Assembly: GCA_963627995.1 (NCBI GenBank)
Contig: CAVGCV010000009.1
Span: 1-64,000, forward strand
Length of the DNA stretch: 64,000 nt
Reading direction: 5' to 3'
Origin: UBA3839 sp963627995
GTDB taxonomy: Bacteria; Bacteroidota; Bacteroidia; Bacteroidales; Bacteroidaceae
The position numbers and the translations under genes were made by a program. The notes beneath the pieces are model-generated. The model was not told the DNA's origin. It was given only the letters and a program-made list of their open reading frames with translations, and did not search any database. Positions within the stretch are counted from its first letter, which is position 1. Every line of letters begins with the position of its first letter. Positions 9,701 to 17,823 of this stretch are shown here, piece after piece.

Positions 9701-11286
9701 TTCCCGGCATCTCGCTGATTTCGCCGCCACCTCACCACGACATCTACTCCATCGAGGATTTGGCGCAGTTGATCTTCGACTTGAAGAACATCAACCCGAC
9801 CGCTGCCGTCAGCGTGAAGCTCGTTGCGGAAAGCGGCGTGGGCACCATTGCCGCCGGCGTAGCCAAAGCCAAGGCCGACCTCATCGTTGTGTCGGGCGCG
9901 GAAGGCGGCACAGGCGCATCGCCCGCATCGTCAATGCGCTTCGCCGGCATCTCGCCCGAAATCGGGCTGGCCGAGACGCAACAAACACTCGTCCTGAATG
10001 GCCTGCGCCCGCAAGTGCGCTTACAGACCGACGGGCAATTGAAGACGGCGCGCGACGTCATCCTCATGGCCATGCTGGGGGCGGACGAGTTCTCGTTCGG
10101 AACGCTGCCGCTGATTGTGCTGGGATGCGTGATGATGCGCAAGTGCAACACGAATACCTGCCCCGTAGGTGTGGCCACGCAGGACGCGAAACTGCGCGAG
10201 CGATTCACGGGAAAAGCGGAATATGTGGAAAACTTCTTCCTCTTCCTCGCCCAGCAGGTGCGCGAGTACTTGGCTGAAATCGGGGCAAAGAGCCTCGACG
10301 ACATCATCGGGCGCACCGACCTGATTGAGGTGCATCTGCCCGACGAGACGACCAAGCAGGGCACGATGGACTTCGGCCGCCTGCTCACCCAGGTGCAGCC
10401 GCAATCGCACTGCGCGCTGCATTGGGACGGCCGCCCCTACACAAAGGTCGAGGATGTCAAGGATTTCCAAATCGTGGATGTGTGCCGCAAGGCCATCGAC
10501 GACAAGGAGGAGGTGAACATCGACTACACCATCAAAAACACCGACCGCGCCGTGGGAACGATGCTTTCAGGCGTGATTGCCAAGAAATACGGAGAGGAGG
10601 GACTGCCCGACTCCACCATCAACATCAAGTTCAAAGGCGCGGCGGGCCAGTCGTTCGGTGCGTTCTTGGCCAAGGGCGTGAGCGTCAAGCTCGAGGGCGA
10701 GGCCAACGACTACTTCGGCAAGGGGCTGTCGGGCGGCCGCATCAGCATCATGCCGCCCACCCGCTCCAACTTCGTTGCCGAGGACAACATCATCGCAGGC
10801 AACACGGGGCTCTATGGAGCGACGTCCGGCGAGCTGTACGTAAACGGGCGTGTGGGCGAACGCTTCGGCGTACGCAACTCCGGCGCGATTGCCGTGGTGG
10901 AGGGCGCGGGCGACCACTGCTGCGAGTACATGACAGGCGGACGCGTCGTGGTGCTCGGCGAGACAGGGCGCAACTTCGCGGCCGGCATGTCGGGCGGCGT
11001 GGCCTACGTGTGGGACAAGAACCACAACTTCGACTATTTCTGCAACATGGACATGGTGGAAATCAACTTGGTGGAGGAAGCCAGCTACCGCAAGGAACTG
11101 CACGAGCTCATCCGCCAGCACTACCTCTACACGGGAAGCGCACTCGCACGGCAGATGCTCGACAACTGGCAACGCTACATCGAGGAGTTCATCCAAGTAG
11201 TCCCCATCGAGTACAAGCGCGTTCTCCACGAGGAGCAGATGGCGAAGCTGCAACAGAAGATTGCGGACATGCAACGAGACTATTAA
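6793..11286 (+). CDS. gltB: Glutamate synthase, large subunit
   Basis: A 1497-residue subunit that, with GltD, makes two glutamates from 2-oxoglutarate and glutamine. ATG 6793 is chosen because it leaves a short 17-residue propeptide before Cys18 (HDACGVGMV), the expected N-terminal nucleophile of the class II amidotransferase domain. The central and FMN-binding synthase domains follow (GAMSFGALS, GEGGEDNARY, PGEGGQLPG), with the 3Fe-4S cysteines in CVMMRKCNTNTCPVGVATQ, and the C-terminal GXGXG beta-helix with GERFGVRNSGA and GGRVVVLG repeats. The gene is intact and is followed 41 nt later by gltD. Confidence 0.96.
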   Translation: MVKRNLGLYSRANEHDACGVGMVVNIHGNKSHELVDNALKVLENMQHRGAEGADKKTGDGAGILLQIPHEFILLQGIPVPEKGKYGTGLVFLPKSAKEQADILSVMIEEIEREGLTLMHLRNVPTNADCLGDAARNAEPDIKQVFVTGVADEEVVNFERTLYKIRKRIERRITDEDFYFCSLSSKNIIYKGMLSSKQLRQYFPDLSAPYFTSGLALVHSRFSTNTFPMWKLAQPFRLLCHNGEINTVRGNRGWMKARESVLSSPALGDIKDIRPIVQDGMSDSASLDNVFEFLVMSGLSLPQAMAILVPESFNDKNPISEDLKAFYEYYSILMEPWDGPAALMFSDGRFAGGMLDRNGLRPARYTITKNGMMVVASEVGVMDFDPGEIVQKGRLQPGKIILIDTQEGQIYYDGEIKAKLAGEHPYRQWLSTNRIQLEKLKSGRKVENSVTNYNRKLLNFGFAQEDIDRTVVPMCTTGSEPVAAMGNDTPLAVISDRPQVFFNYFRQQFAQVTNPAIDPIREELVMSLTEYIGAVGTNILTPDESNCKMVRLPHPILTNAQLDILCNIRYKGFKTVKLPMLFECNKGESGLRAAIDELCKKAEASVDEGVNYIILSDRDIDEAHAAIPSLLAVSAVHHYLIEVGKRVQTALIVESGEIREVMHAALLLGYGASALCPYMTFAVLDDLVKHHKIQEEYATAEKNYIKAVCKGLFKIMSKMGISTIRSYRGAQIFESIGLSEGLLKRYFGTEISTIGGVGLRDIAKDAVRLHDEAFKPEEINEFLPNTGLFSYRRDGIQHAWNPETIANLQIATRLGSYKKFKEWAKLVDEKEKPIFIRDYFCWKKAQKPLPIEEVEPVESIVKHFVTGAMSFGALSIEAHEALALAMNKIGARSNTGEGGEDNARYHSSVDGVSLSSKTKQIASGRFGVTAEYLVNAEEIQIKVAQGAKPGEGGQLPGFKVNRIIAKTRNAIPGISLISPPPHHDIYSIEDLAQLIFDLKNINPTAAVSVKLVAESGVGTIAAGVAKAKADLIVVSGAEGGTGASPASSMRFAGISPEIGLAETQQTLVLNGLRPQVRLQTDGQLKTARDVILMAMLGADEFSFGTLPLIVLGCVMMRKCNTNTCPVGVATQDAKLRERFTGKAEYVENFFLFLAQQVREYLAEIGAKSLDDIIGRTDLIEVHLPDETTKQGTMDFGRLLTQVQPQSHCALHWDGRPYTKVEDVKDFQIVDVCRKAIDDKEEVNIDYTIKNTDRAVGTMLSGVIAKKYGEEGLPDSTINIKFKGAAGQSFGAFLAKGVSVKLEGEANDYFGKGLSGGRISIMPPTRSNFVAEDNIIAGNTGLYGATSGELYVNGRVGERFGVRNSGAIAVVEGAGDHCCEYMTGGRVVVLGETGRNFAAGMSGGVAYVWDKNHNFDYFCNMDMVEINLVEEASYRKELHELIRQHYLYTGSALARQMLDNWQRYIEEFIQVVPIEYKRVLHEEQMAKLQQKIADMQRDY

Positions 11287-11327
11287 CCAAACGACAGCAC
11301 TGCGACAATAAAATCATAGAAGAAAAA

Positions 11328-12683
11328 ATGGGAAATCCTAAAGCATTCCTAACTGTTCCACGCAAGGAAGCCGGCTACCGCCCGGTGAACGACCGCATCC
11401 ACGACTTCGGAGAAGTGGAGCAGACTCTCAATACTAAAGACCGGCAGGAGCAGGCAAGCCGCTGCATGGATTGCGGCGTTCCGTTCTGCCACTGGGCGTG
11501 TCCGCTGGGCAACAAAGACCCCGAATGGAACGACGCGCTCTACCACGGAGAATGGGAAACCGCATACAAGATTCTGAAAAAGACCAACGACTTCCCCGAG
11601 TTTACAGGGCGCATCTGCCCCGCCCTCTGCGAAAAGGCGTGCGTACTCTACCACACCACGGGCGAGGCCGTGACCAACCGCGAGAACGAGTGTGCCATTG
11701 CCGAGCGCGCGTTCACCGAAGGCTACGTGACCATCGAGCACCCCAAGCGCAACGGAAAGAAAGTGGCAGTGGTGGGCGCGGGACCCGCCGGGCTTGCAGC
11801 CGCCAACCAGCTCAACTACAAGGGCTACGAGGTGACCGTGTTCGACAAGAACGAGGCGGCGGGCGGACTGCTGCGTTTTGGCATCCCGAACTTCAAGCTC
11901 AACAAACAAATCATCGACCGCCGCATCAACGTGATGGAGCGCGAGGGCGTGAAGTTCGTGTATGGCGCGAACATCAACATGAGTGAGCCCAAGTTTCCGA
12001 ACGGCGAGATGTTCGACGCCATCGTCCTCGCCACCGGCACGCCAGAGGCACGCGACCTCTCCGTGCCCGGACGCGAGCTGAAAGGCATACACCTTGCGCT
12101 CGACATCCTGTCGCAGCAGAATCGGATTCTTGCCGGACAGAACTTTACGAAAGAACAACTCGTCAGTGCCAAAGGCAAGCGCGTGCTGGTGGTCGGCGGC
12201 GGCGATACGGGGTCGGACTGCATCGGGACCGCCAATCGTCAGGGCGCAAAGAGCGTGACACAAATCGAAATCATGCCCAAGCCCCCCGTAGGCCACAACC
12301 CCTCGACGCCATGGCCCTACTGGCCCGTCATCCTCAAAACGACCTCCAGCCACGAAGAGGGGTGCGAGCGCCGCTGGCTGCTCAACACCAACAAGTTCAT
12401 CGGCAAGGACGGGCGCGTGGTCGGCGCGGAGGTGGAAGGCGTGGTCTGGAAGCCGAACCCCGACGGAGGACGCCCCGTCATGGAACTCGACGGAAAGAAG
12501 GAAATCATCGACTGCGACCTCGTCCTCCTGGCCATGGGCTTCCTAAAGCCCAAGCATCCGAACTACGCGGACAACGTGTTCCTTGCCGGCGACACGGCAT
12601 CGGGCGCAAGCCTCGTCGTGCGCGCCATCGCCAGCGGGCGGAAGACTGCCGAGGCCGTAGACGCCTATCTCCAAAAGAAATAA
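11328..12683 (+). CDS. gltD: Glutamate synthase, small subunit
   Basis: A 451-residue flavoprotein that feeds NAD(P)H electrons to GltB. The N-terminal Fe-S domain has CMDCGVPFCHWACPLG and CPALCEKAC; the first dinucleotide fold has VVGAGPAGLAAA (FAD) near residue 148 and the second VVGGGDTGSDC (NAD(P)H) near residue 290. The C-terminal FLAGDTASGASLVVRAI is the FAD-closing motif. The upstream reading frame is open far into gltB, but ATG 11328 with MGNPKAFL is the family N-terminus. Translated from the gltB mRNA. Confidence 0.96.
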   Translation: MGNPKAFLTVPRKEAGYRPVNDRIHDFGEVEQTLNTKDRQEQASRCMDCGVPFCHWACPLGNKDPEWNDALYHGEWETAYKILKKTNDFPEFTGRICPALCEKACVLYHTTGEAVTNRENECAIAERAFTEGYVTIEHPKRNGKKVAVVGAGPAGLAAANQLNYKGYEVTVFDKNEAAGGLLRFGIPNFKLNKQIIDRRINVMEREGVKFVYGANINMSEPKFPNGEMFDAIVLATGTPEARDLSVPGRELKGIHLALDILSQQNRILAGQNFTKEQLVSAKGKRVLVVGGGDTGSDCIGTANRQGAKSVTQIEIMPKPPVGHNPSTPWPYWPVILKTTSSHEEGCERRWLLNTNKFIGKDGRVVGAEVEGVVWKPNPDGGRPVMELDGKKEIIDCDLVLLAMGFLKPKHPNYADNVFLAGDTASGASLVVRAIASGRKTAEAVDAYLQKK

Positions 12684-12706
12684 GCCGGCACGACAGACCC
12701 GCAACA

Positions 12707-12749
12707 AAGCGGCGGGCGCACCCTTACCGAGAGGATGCGCCCGCCGCTT
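12707..12749. terminator. Bidirectional terminator hairpin between gltD and mtgA
   Basis: AAGCGGCGGGCGCA (12707-12720) and its perfect inverse (12736-12749) with a 15-nt loop, between convergent genes. There is no long T-run, a recurring feature of terminators in this window. Confidence 0.75.
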
Positions 12750-12822
12750 ATTTCGTGGACACCATCCATCCTACACGCTTACACGCGCGAGTCATGCACA
12801 CGCGCAAGCGGACGCGCAACCG

Positions 12823-13533
12823 CTACTCCTTTGCCTTCTCGTCCGCCAGCTCCTCGCGCGTAGGGAAATGTCCGATGTAGCGCATCTGGCGCAACGCCCA
12901 CGTCTGGCGGCGGTACATGTAGGAAGAAGGGTTCCCGCTGTCCATCTTCCGGGGGTTGGGGAGGCTGACCGCAATGAGCGCGCACTGCCCCTTCGTGAGT
13001 TCCTTCGCCGAGCATCCGAAATGCTCGTGCGCCACGGCCTCCGCCCCATAGATGCCGTTGCCCATCTCAATGGTGTTGAGATAAACCTCCATGATGCGGT
13101 GCTTGTCCCAACAAAGCTCTATCAACAGGGTGAAATAGACCTCGAAGCCCTTGCGCAGCCAGCTCGACTCGGGCCACAGGAACACGTTCTTCGCCGTTTG
13201 CTGGCTGATGGTACTTGCGCCACGCCGGCGCTTTCCGTGCTGCGCCTCCTCGTAGGCGTCCTTGATGGCGTCAAAGTCGAAGCCGTTGTGTCTGAAAAAA
13301 TTCCCGTCCTCGCACGCCATGGCCGCCAGCGGGAGACTGGGAGACATCTCGTCGAGGGAGACCCACTCGTGCACCAGCTTGAGCTGCTCGTGGTTGGCGG
13401 CCTGCTGCGCCAGCCGGATAAGCATCAGGGGGGAACACGGAACGGGCAGCCACCTGAACGCGACGACGGAAAGGATGGACGTGGAGAAGAAGAGGATGAG
13501 CAGCCACTTAAGGATTTTTCGAATGCGCCTCAT
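12823..13533 (-). CDS. mtgA: Monofunctional biosynthetic peptidoglycan transglycosylase
   Basis: A 236-residue GT51 enzyme that polymerises lipid II glycan strands at the outer face of the inner membrane. One N-terminal membrane segment (residues ~8-26) precedes the catalytic domain with the conserved CEDGNFFRHNGFD (catalytic Glu), RGASTISQQTAKNVFLW, and EVYLNTIEMGNGIYGAE motifs. No transpeptidase domain follows, so this is the monofunctional form. It stands alone between gltD (convergent) and an intergenic repeat element; no promoter matching the consensus well was found upstream. Confidence 0.94.
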   Translation of the reverse strand: MRRIRKILKWLLILFFSTSILSVVAFRWLPVPCSPLMLIRLAQQAANHEQLKLVHEWVSLDEMSPSLPLAAMACEDGNFFRHNGFDFDAIKDAYEEAQHGKRRRGASTISQQTAKNVFLWPESSWLRKGFEVYFTLLIELCWDKHRIMEVYLNTIEMGNGIYGAEAVAHEHFGCSAKELTKGQCALIAVSLPNPRKMDSGNPSSYMYRRQTWALRQMRYIGHFPTREELADEKAKE

Positions 13534-13663
13534 GTCATGAATCAGGGTGTCAGGTCAATGGATATGCAAACATCACACATTCCTCGCAAGGATGGGCTAC
13601 GTTCTTTTCGACAAAAACACAAAGCTCTGTTTTTCAAAGATTTGAACAGAACGAAGACGGTCT

Positions 13664-13775
13664 TAAAAAACTCCGCAGAGAAAAGCCCCGCGCTCCGCAG
13701 AGAAAAATAATTTCCTCTGCGGACGAAAAAGTTTTTCTCTGCGGAGGTTTCCAGGGCTGCTCCGCAGTGTTTTTC
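13664..13775 (+). repeat. TCCGCAGA dispersed element, copy B
   Basis: Same architecture as copy A: CTCCGCAGAG, GCTCCGCAGAG, a reverse CCTCTGCGGA, reverse CTCTGCGGAG and a final GCTCCGCAGTGTTTTT. In this copy the third unit is itself in reverse (TTCCTCTGCGGACG), so unit orientation varies between copies. It lies between the OmpA-like gene and mtgA. Flanks 13534-13663 and 13776-13979 hold nothing else I can name. Confidence 0.85.
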
Positions 13776-13979
13776 TGGCTGGACGCAAGCCTTTGACAGG
13801 GAGCGACTTGCACGTCAGGTTCCAGACATCGGGCGTTCGCCAAGCCTTTGCACAAAGCAACGGGCCAGATTCGAGGACGCGCCGGATTCCCCGCCATTTC
13901 CGGAGAACAAGAAAGGAGCAGGAAACTGGCGGTGTCACCGCGTCTCCTGCCCCTTGTTTTTTCCGAGCTGACCGGAGGC

Positions 13980-14702
13980 TTATTGGAGCGTGCCTGCGTT
14001 GGCCGCGTCAATCATTGCCTGCGAAGCGTAGAGATAAACCTCCACGCGGCGGTTCTGCTGCTTGCCGGCTGCCGTTGAGTTGTCAGCCACGGGGCTGTCC
14101 TGTCCGAGCCCCTGAACGGCCTTGATTTGCGAGGAGCTAACGCCGAGCGAAGTCAGATAGCTGGACACCGACTGCGCGCGCTGGAGGGAAAGCACCTGGT
14201 TGCGGCGTGCGTTCTCCGTTGCGCTCGTCACGCCACGGAAGCCCGAGTTGTCGGTATGTCCCTGAATGGCGACATCCAAGTCGGGGTTCTGAATGAGTAC
14301 GTTGTTCGCAAACTGGTAGAGCGAGTTCTTGGCGGTTGCGCTGAGCGTGGACTTACCCGTGTCAAAAAGGATGCCCGAGTCGAACGTCACCTTCACAGCC
14401 TGAAGGCCGTTGGCGTCGGTGATGCTCTGTACTTGCGCGTTCTGCACGGCCTGGGCCGCAGCCTTGGCCTTGTCCATTTTCTTCCCAATCAGTACGCCTG
14501 CACCTGTGCCGACAGCCGTGCCGATGGCCGCGCCAATCACCGTGCTCTTCGTATCCTTTCCAATCAGGTTTCCGACAATGCCGCCAAGGAGTGCGCCGCC
14601 ACCTCCTCCGAGGAGTCCTCCCTTTGTAGTGTTGTTCGCACCACATCCCGACAGGAGCAGTACCGCACTGAGCGCGATTGCATGAAATTTCAGATTCTTC
14701 AT
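13980..14702 (-). CDS. OmpA-family lipoprotein with glycine zipper
   Basis: A 240-residue outer-membrane lipoprotein. A signal peptide II ends at LLLSGC with lipidated Cys20; residues ~27-75 form a glycine-rich membrane-insertion zipper (GGLLGGGGGALLGGIVGNLIG); residues ~105-230 are an OmpA/MotB peptidoglycan-binding domain with GHTDNSGF and NRRVEVYL. It probably tethers the outer membrane to the cell wall, like YiaD-type proteins. The longest frame extends far upstream through proS on the opposite strand; ATG 14702 is chosen because the signal peptide begins there. A minus-strand -7 box lies 68 nt upstream. Confidence 0.93.
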   Translation of the reverse strand: MKNLKFHAIALSAVLLLSGCGANNTTKGGLLGGGGGALLGGIVGNLIGKDTKSTVIGAAIGTAVGTGAGVLIGKKMDKAKAAAQAVQNAQVQSITDANGLQAVKVTFDSGILFDTGKSTLSATAKNSLYQFANNVLIQNPDLDVAIQGHTDNSGFRGVTSATENARRNQVLSLQRAQSVSSYLTSLGVSSSQIKAVQGLGQDSPVADNSTAAGKQQNRRVEVYLYASQAMIDAANAGTLQ

Positions 14703-14769
14703 AATGAAAAAGAATAAAAGGTTGATAAATGTTGAACACAAACTGCGATATGCTATCACAATCTGTGTG

Positions 14770-14777
14770 CAAAGATA
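14770..14777 (-). promoter_or_regulatory. -7 element for the OmpA-like lipoprotein gene
   Basis: Minus-strand TATCTTTG, an exact TAnnTTTG, 68 nt before the lipoprotein start; no convincing -33 was found. Confidence 0.5.
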
Positions 14778-14840
14778 GAGTTTTTGGCGAAAGGAATAAA
14801 GTGCGCGGTGAAAACTTACGCTCCGTGCTGTTATTTTTAG

Positions 14841-14848
14841 TAATTTTG
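14841..14848 (+). promoter_or_regulatory. -7 element for proS
   Basis: TAATTTTG, an exact TAnnTTTG match, 32 nt upstream of the proS ATG and divergent from the lipoprotein promoter. Confidence 0.5.
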
Positions 14849-14879
14849 CATCCATATTTTGAAAATCGGGACAACAAAT

Positions 14880-16361
14880 ATGGCAAAAGAACTGAAAGAA
14901 CTGACCAAGCGCAGCACGAACTACTCGGAGTGGTACAACCAGCTCGTGGTGAAGGCCGACCTCGCCGAGCAGTCGGACGTGCGCGGCTGCATGGTCATCA
15001 AGCCCTACGGCTATGCGATTTGGGAGAAGATGCAACGGAAGCTCGACGACATGTTCAAGGCGACGGGCGTGCAGAACGCCTATTTTCCCCTGCTCATCCC
15101 CAAGTCGTTCCTCAGCCGCGAGGCCGAGCATGTGGAAGGCTTCGCCAAGGAATGCGCCGTGGTGACACACTACCGCCTGAAGACCAACGAGAGCCACGAC
15201 GGCGTGGTGGTGGACCCCGCGGCCAAGCTGGAAGAGGAGCTCATCATCCGCCCCACGTCGGAAACCATCATTTGGAACACCTACAAGAACTGGATCAAGT
15301 CGTACCGCGACCTCCCCATCCTCTGCAACCAATGGTGCAACGTCATGCGCTGGGAGATGCGCACGAGGCTCTTCCTGCGCACGTCGGAATTTCTTTGGCA
15401 GGAGGGGCACACGGCGCACGCCACGCGCGAGGAGGCCGAGGAGCGCGCAAGGCTGATGCTCCGCGTTTACGCCGAATTCGCGGAGAAACACATGGCTGTG
15501 CCTGTCGTCCAGGGCGTGAAGAGCGAGACGGAGCGTTTTGCCGGAGCGCTCGACACCTACACCATCGAGGCCATGATGCAGGACGGGAAGGCCCTGCAGA
15601 GCGGCACGAGCCACTTCCTCGGGCAGAACTTCGGAAAAGCATTCGGCGTGCAGTTCCTCAACAAGGACAACAAGCCCGAATACGCATGGGCCACGTCGTG
15701 GGGCGTTTCGACCCGCCTGATGGGCGCGCTCATCATGACGCACTCCGACGACAACGGGCTGGTGCTTCCCCCGACACTCGCCCCCATCCAAGTGGTCATC
15801 ATCCCGATTTGGAAAACCGACGAGCAGCTCCGGCAAATCAACGAAAAGGTTGCGCAGATACAAGAGACATTCGGCAAGATGGGCGTCAGCGTCAAATACG
15901 ACAACGCGGACAACAAGCGTCCGGGCTTCAAGTTCGCGGACTACGAGCTGAAAGGCATCCCCGTGCGCATCGCCATCGGCGCGCGCGACTTGGAGAACGG
16001 GACGGCGGAGGTCATGCGCCGCGACACCCTTGAGAAAGAGACGCTGCCTCTCGACGGCATCGAAACGGCCGTGAAAGAAATGCTCGACGATGTCCAGGCG
16101 AGCATCTACCGGAAAGCCAAGGCGTTCCGCGACACGCACATCTACGAGTGCGACGACTACGAGGAGTTCAAGCAAAGGGTGAAGCAGGGTGGGTTCTTCC
16201 TCTGCCACTGGGACGGGACGCCTGAAACCGAAGCGCGCATCAAGGAAGACACGCAGGCCACCATCCGTTGCGTTCCTTTTGCCTACGAGCAGACGCCCGG
16301 CACGGACATGGTGTCGGGGAATCCGTCAAAATATCGCGTAATCATCGCCCGCGCCTACTAA
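14880..16361 (+). CDS. proS: Prolyl-tRNA synthetase
   Basis: A 493-residue class II aminoacyl-tRNA synthetase charging tRNA-Pro. It is the short, archaeal/eukaryote-like type without the bacterial editing insertion: class II motif 2 is seen as CNQWCNVMRWEMRTRLFLRT, with HTAHATREEAEE after it, motif 3 as STRLMGALIMTHSDDNGLVLPP, then an anticodon-binding domain (APIQVVIIPIW) and the C-terminal zinc-type extension ending in RAY, a C-terminal tyrosine typical of this group. ATG 14880 is used rather than the TTG seven codons upstream because it begins MAKELKELT, the family start. Confidence 0.95.
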   Translation: MAKELKELTKRSTNYSEWYNQLVVKADLAEQSDVRGCMVIKPYGYAIWEKMQRKLDDMFKATGVQNAYFPLLIPKSFLSREAEHVEGFAKECAVVTHYRLKTNESHDGVVVDPAAKLEEELIIRPTSETIIWNTYKNWIKSYRDLPILCNQWCNVMRWEMRTRLFLRTSEFLWQEGHTAHATREEAEERARLMLRVYAEFAEKHMAVPVVQGVKSETERFAGALDTYTIEAMMQDGKALQSGTSHFLGQNFGKAFGVQFLNKDNKPEYAWATSWGVSTRLMGALIMTHSDDNGLVLPPTLAPIQVVIIPIWKTDEQLRQINEKVAQIQETFGKMGVSVKYDNADNKRPGFKFADYELKGIPVRIAIGARDLENGTAEVMRRDTLEKETLPLDGIETAVKEMLDDVQASIYRKAKAFRDTHIYECDDYEEFKQRVKQGGFFLCHWDGTPETEARIKEDTQATIRCVPFAYEQTPGTDMVSGNPSKYRVIIARAY

Positions 16362-16395
16362 TTTCACAGCTATCGCGCATTTTTCCGAACAAACA

Positions 16396-16427
16396 TTTGC
16401 ACAATCCGTGAAAACGCTGTTAATTTG
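16396..16427 (+). promoter_or_regulatory. trp operon promoter
   Basis: TTTG (16396-16399), 20 nt, then TTAATTTG (16420-16427), one mismatch from TAnnTTTG. It predicts a start near 16434 and a ~205-nt leader before trpB. Confidence 0.75.
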
Positions 16428-16446
16428 CAGCGAAAACAATCCACGA

Positions 16447-16506
16447 ATGTATCTAAGCAGCTACAGATATTGGCGATGGCAGAGCTTAAGGCGAATCAAG
16501 TCGTAA
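16447..16506 (+). CDS. trpL: trp operon leader peptide
   Basis: A 19-codon reading frame beginning 13 nt after the predicted transcription start encodes MYLSSYRYWRWQSLRRIKS. Two Trp codons (16471-16473 and 16477-16479) separated by one Arg are the stalling site expected of a tryptophan attenuator. The stop codon (16504-16506) lies inside GTCGTAAG (16500-16507), which is exactly complementary to CTTACGAC (16603-16610) in the downstream terminator hairpin. A ribosome stalled on the Trp codons would leave GTCGTAAG free to disrupt the terminator; one reaching the stop would cover it. This fits the Bacteroidota trp leader motif (Bacteroid-trp) as I remember it. The pairing model is inference. Confidence 0.8.
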   Translation: MYLSSYRYWRWQSLRRIKS

Positions 16507-16590
16507 GCCGAATGGTGCTGTCCGCAATACAACGTGTGCTAAACATTGTTTCCAACACATAGCAACGCGATTCAAGAAAATAACAACGGA

Positions 16591-16621
16591 AAGCCTGTCG
16601 TACTTACGACAGGCTTTTTTT
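16591..16621 (+). terminator. trp attenuator terminator
   Basis: AAGCCTGTCGTA (16591-16602) and TACGACAGGCTT (16605-16616) form a perfect hairpin followed by a run of T to 16621, only 18 nt before the trpB start and inside the operon leader. Placement inside the transcription unit marks it as an attenuator. A competing pairing also exists: AAGCCTG (16591-16597) with CAG-A-GCTT (16480-16487) next to the Trp codons, with one bulged A. Confidence 0.85.
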
Positions 16622-16638
16622 CATAAATACGGAAGAAC

Positions 16639-17820
16639 ATGACATACCAGGCTGATGAAAACGGGTTCTACGGCGAATACGGCGGCGCATACGTGCCGGA
16701 GATTCTGTACAAGACCGTAGAGGACTTGAAAAAGGCATACCTGCCCATTCTTGAGAGCCAAGCATTCAAGAATGAATTCCACGCGCTGCTGCGCGACTAC
16801 GTGGGCCGCCCGTCTCCGCTGTACTTCGCACAGCGGATGAGCGAGAAATATGGCTGCCAGCTTTACCTGAAGCGCGAGGACCTGAACCACACGGGGGCGC
16901 ACAAAATCAACAACTCCCTCGGGCAGATTCTCGTGGCCAAGAAGATGGGCAAGAAGCGCATCATTGCGGAGACAGGCGCAGGGCAGCACGGCGTTGCCAC
17001 GGCCACCGTCTGCGCGCTCATGGAAATGCCCTGCACCGTGTATATGGGTGCGACCGACGTGGAGCGGCAGCACATGAACGTGGAGCGCATGAAAATGCTC
17101 GGGGCGGAAGTCCGCCCCGTCCAATCGGGCAACAAGACGTTGAAAGACGCGACCAACGAAGCGATTCGCGACTGGTGCTGCCATCCGTCCGACACGTTCT
17201 ACATCATCGGCAGCACCGTCGGCCCCCACCCCTATCCCGACATGGTGGCGCGCCTGCAAAGCGTCATCTCTGAAGAAATCAAATGGCAGCTAAAGGAGAA
17301 GACCGGCCGGGACTACCCCGACTACCTCATGGCCTGCGTTGGCGGCGGTTCAAATGCGGCGGGGACAATCTACCACTACCTGGACGACGAGCGGGTGAAA
17401 ATCGTGCTTGCCGAGGCGGGCGGGCTGGGAATGGAGACGAGCGAGACCGCCGCATCGCTGCAAATTGGCACCGACGGGATTCTGCACGGGTCACGCATCA
17501 AGCTGATGCAGACAGACGACGGACAAATCATTGAGCCTTATTCCATCTCGGCCGGGCTGGACTATCCCGGGACGGGACCCATACACTGCAACCTGTACAA
17601 GTCAGGACGCGCCAAGGTTTTGGCGACCAATGACGACGAGGCGCTGGCGGCCGCGTATGAGCTGACACGCATGGAGGGCATCATCCCGGCATTGGAGTCG
17701 GCGCATGCTTTGGGAGCATTGCCGAAGATGTCGTTCAAGCCCGATGACATCGTGGTGCTGACGGTCAGCGGACGCGGAGACAAAGACCTTGAAACGTATC
17801 TCAAACACTTGAACGACTGA
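16639..17820 (+). CDS. trpB: Tryptophan synthase beta chain
   Basis: A 393-residue PLP enzyme joining indole and serine to tryptophan in complex with TrpA. The PLP lysine is in HTGAHKINNSLGQ (near residue 85) and the phosphate loop GGGSNAAG lies near residue 234. The C-terminal LTVSGRGDKDLETY motif is the TrpB1 signature. It is the first structural gene after the attenuator, the usual Bacteroidota order trpBEGDCFA, so it would be fully under leader control. It ends 3 nt before trpE. Confidence 0.97.
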   Translation: MTYQADENGFYGEYGGAYVPEILYKTVEDLKKAYLPILESQAFKNEFHALLRDYVGRPSPLYFAQRMSEKYGCQLYLKREDLNHTGAHKINNSLGQILVAKKMGKKRIIAETGAGQHGVATATVCALMEMPCTVYMGATDVERQHMNVERMKMLGAEVRPVQSGNKTLKDATNEAIRDWCCHPSDTFYIIGSTVGPHPYPDMVARLQSVISEEIKWQLKEKTGRDYPDYLMACVGGGSNAAGTIYHYLDDERVKIVLAEAGGLGMETSETAASLQIGTDGILHGSRIKLMQTDDGQIIEPYSISAGLDYPGTGPIHCNLYKSGRAKVLATNDDEALAAAYELTRMEGIIPALESAHALGALPKMSFKPDDIVVLTVSGRGDKDLETYLKHLND

Positions 17821-17823
17821 GCC

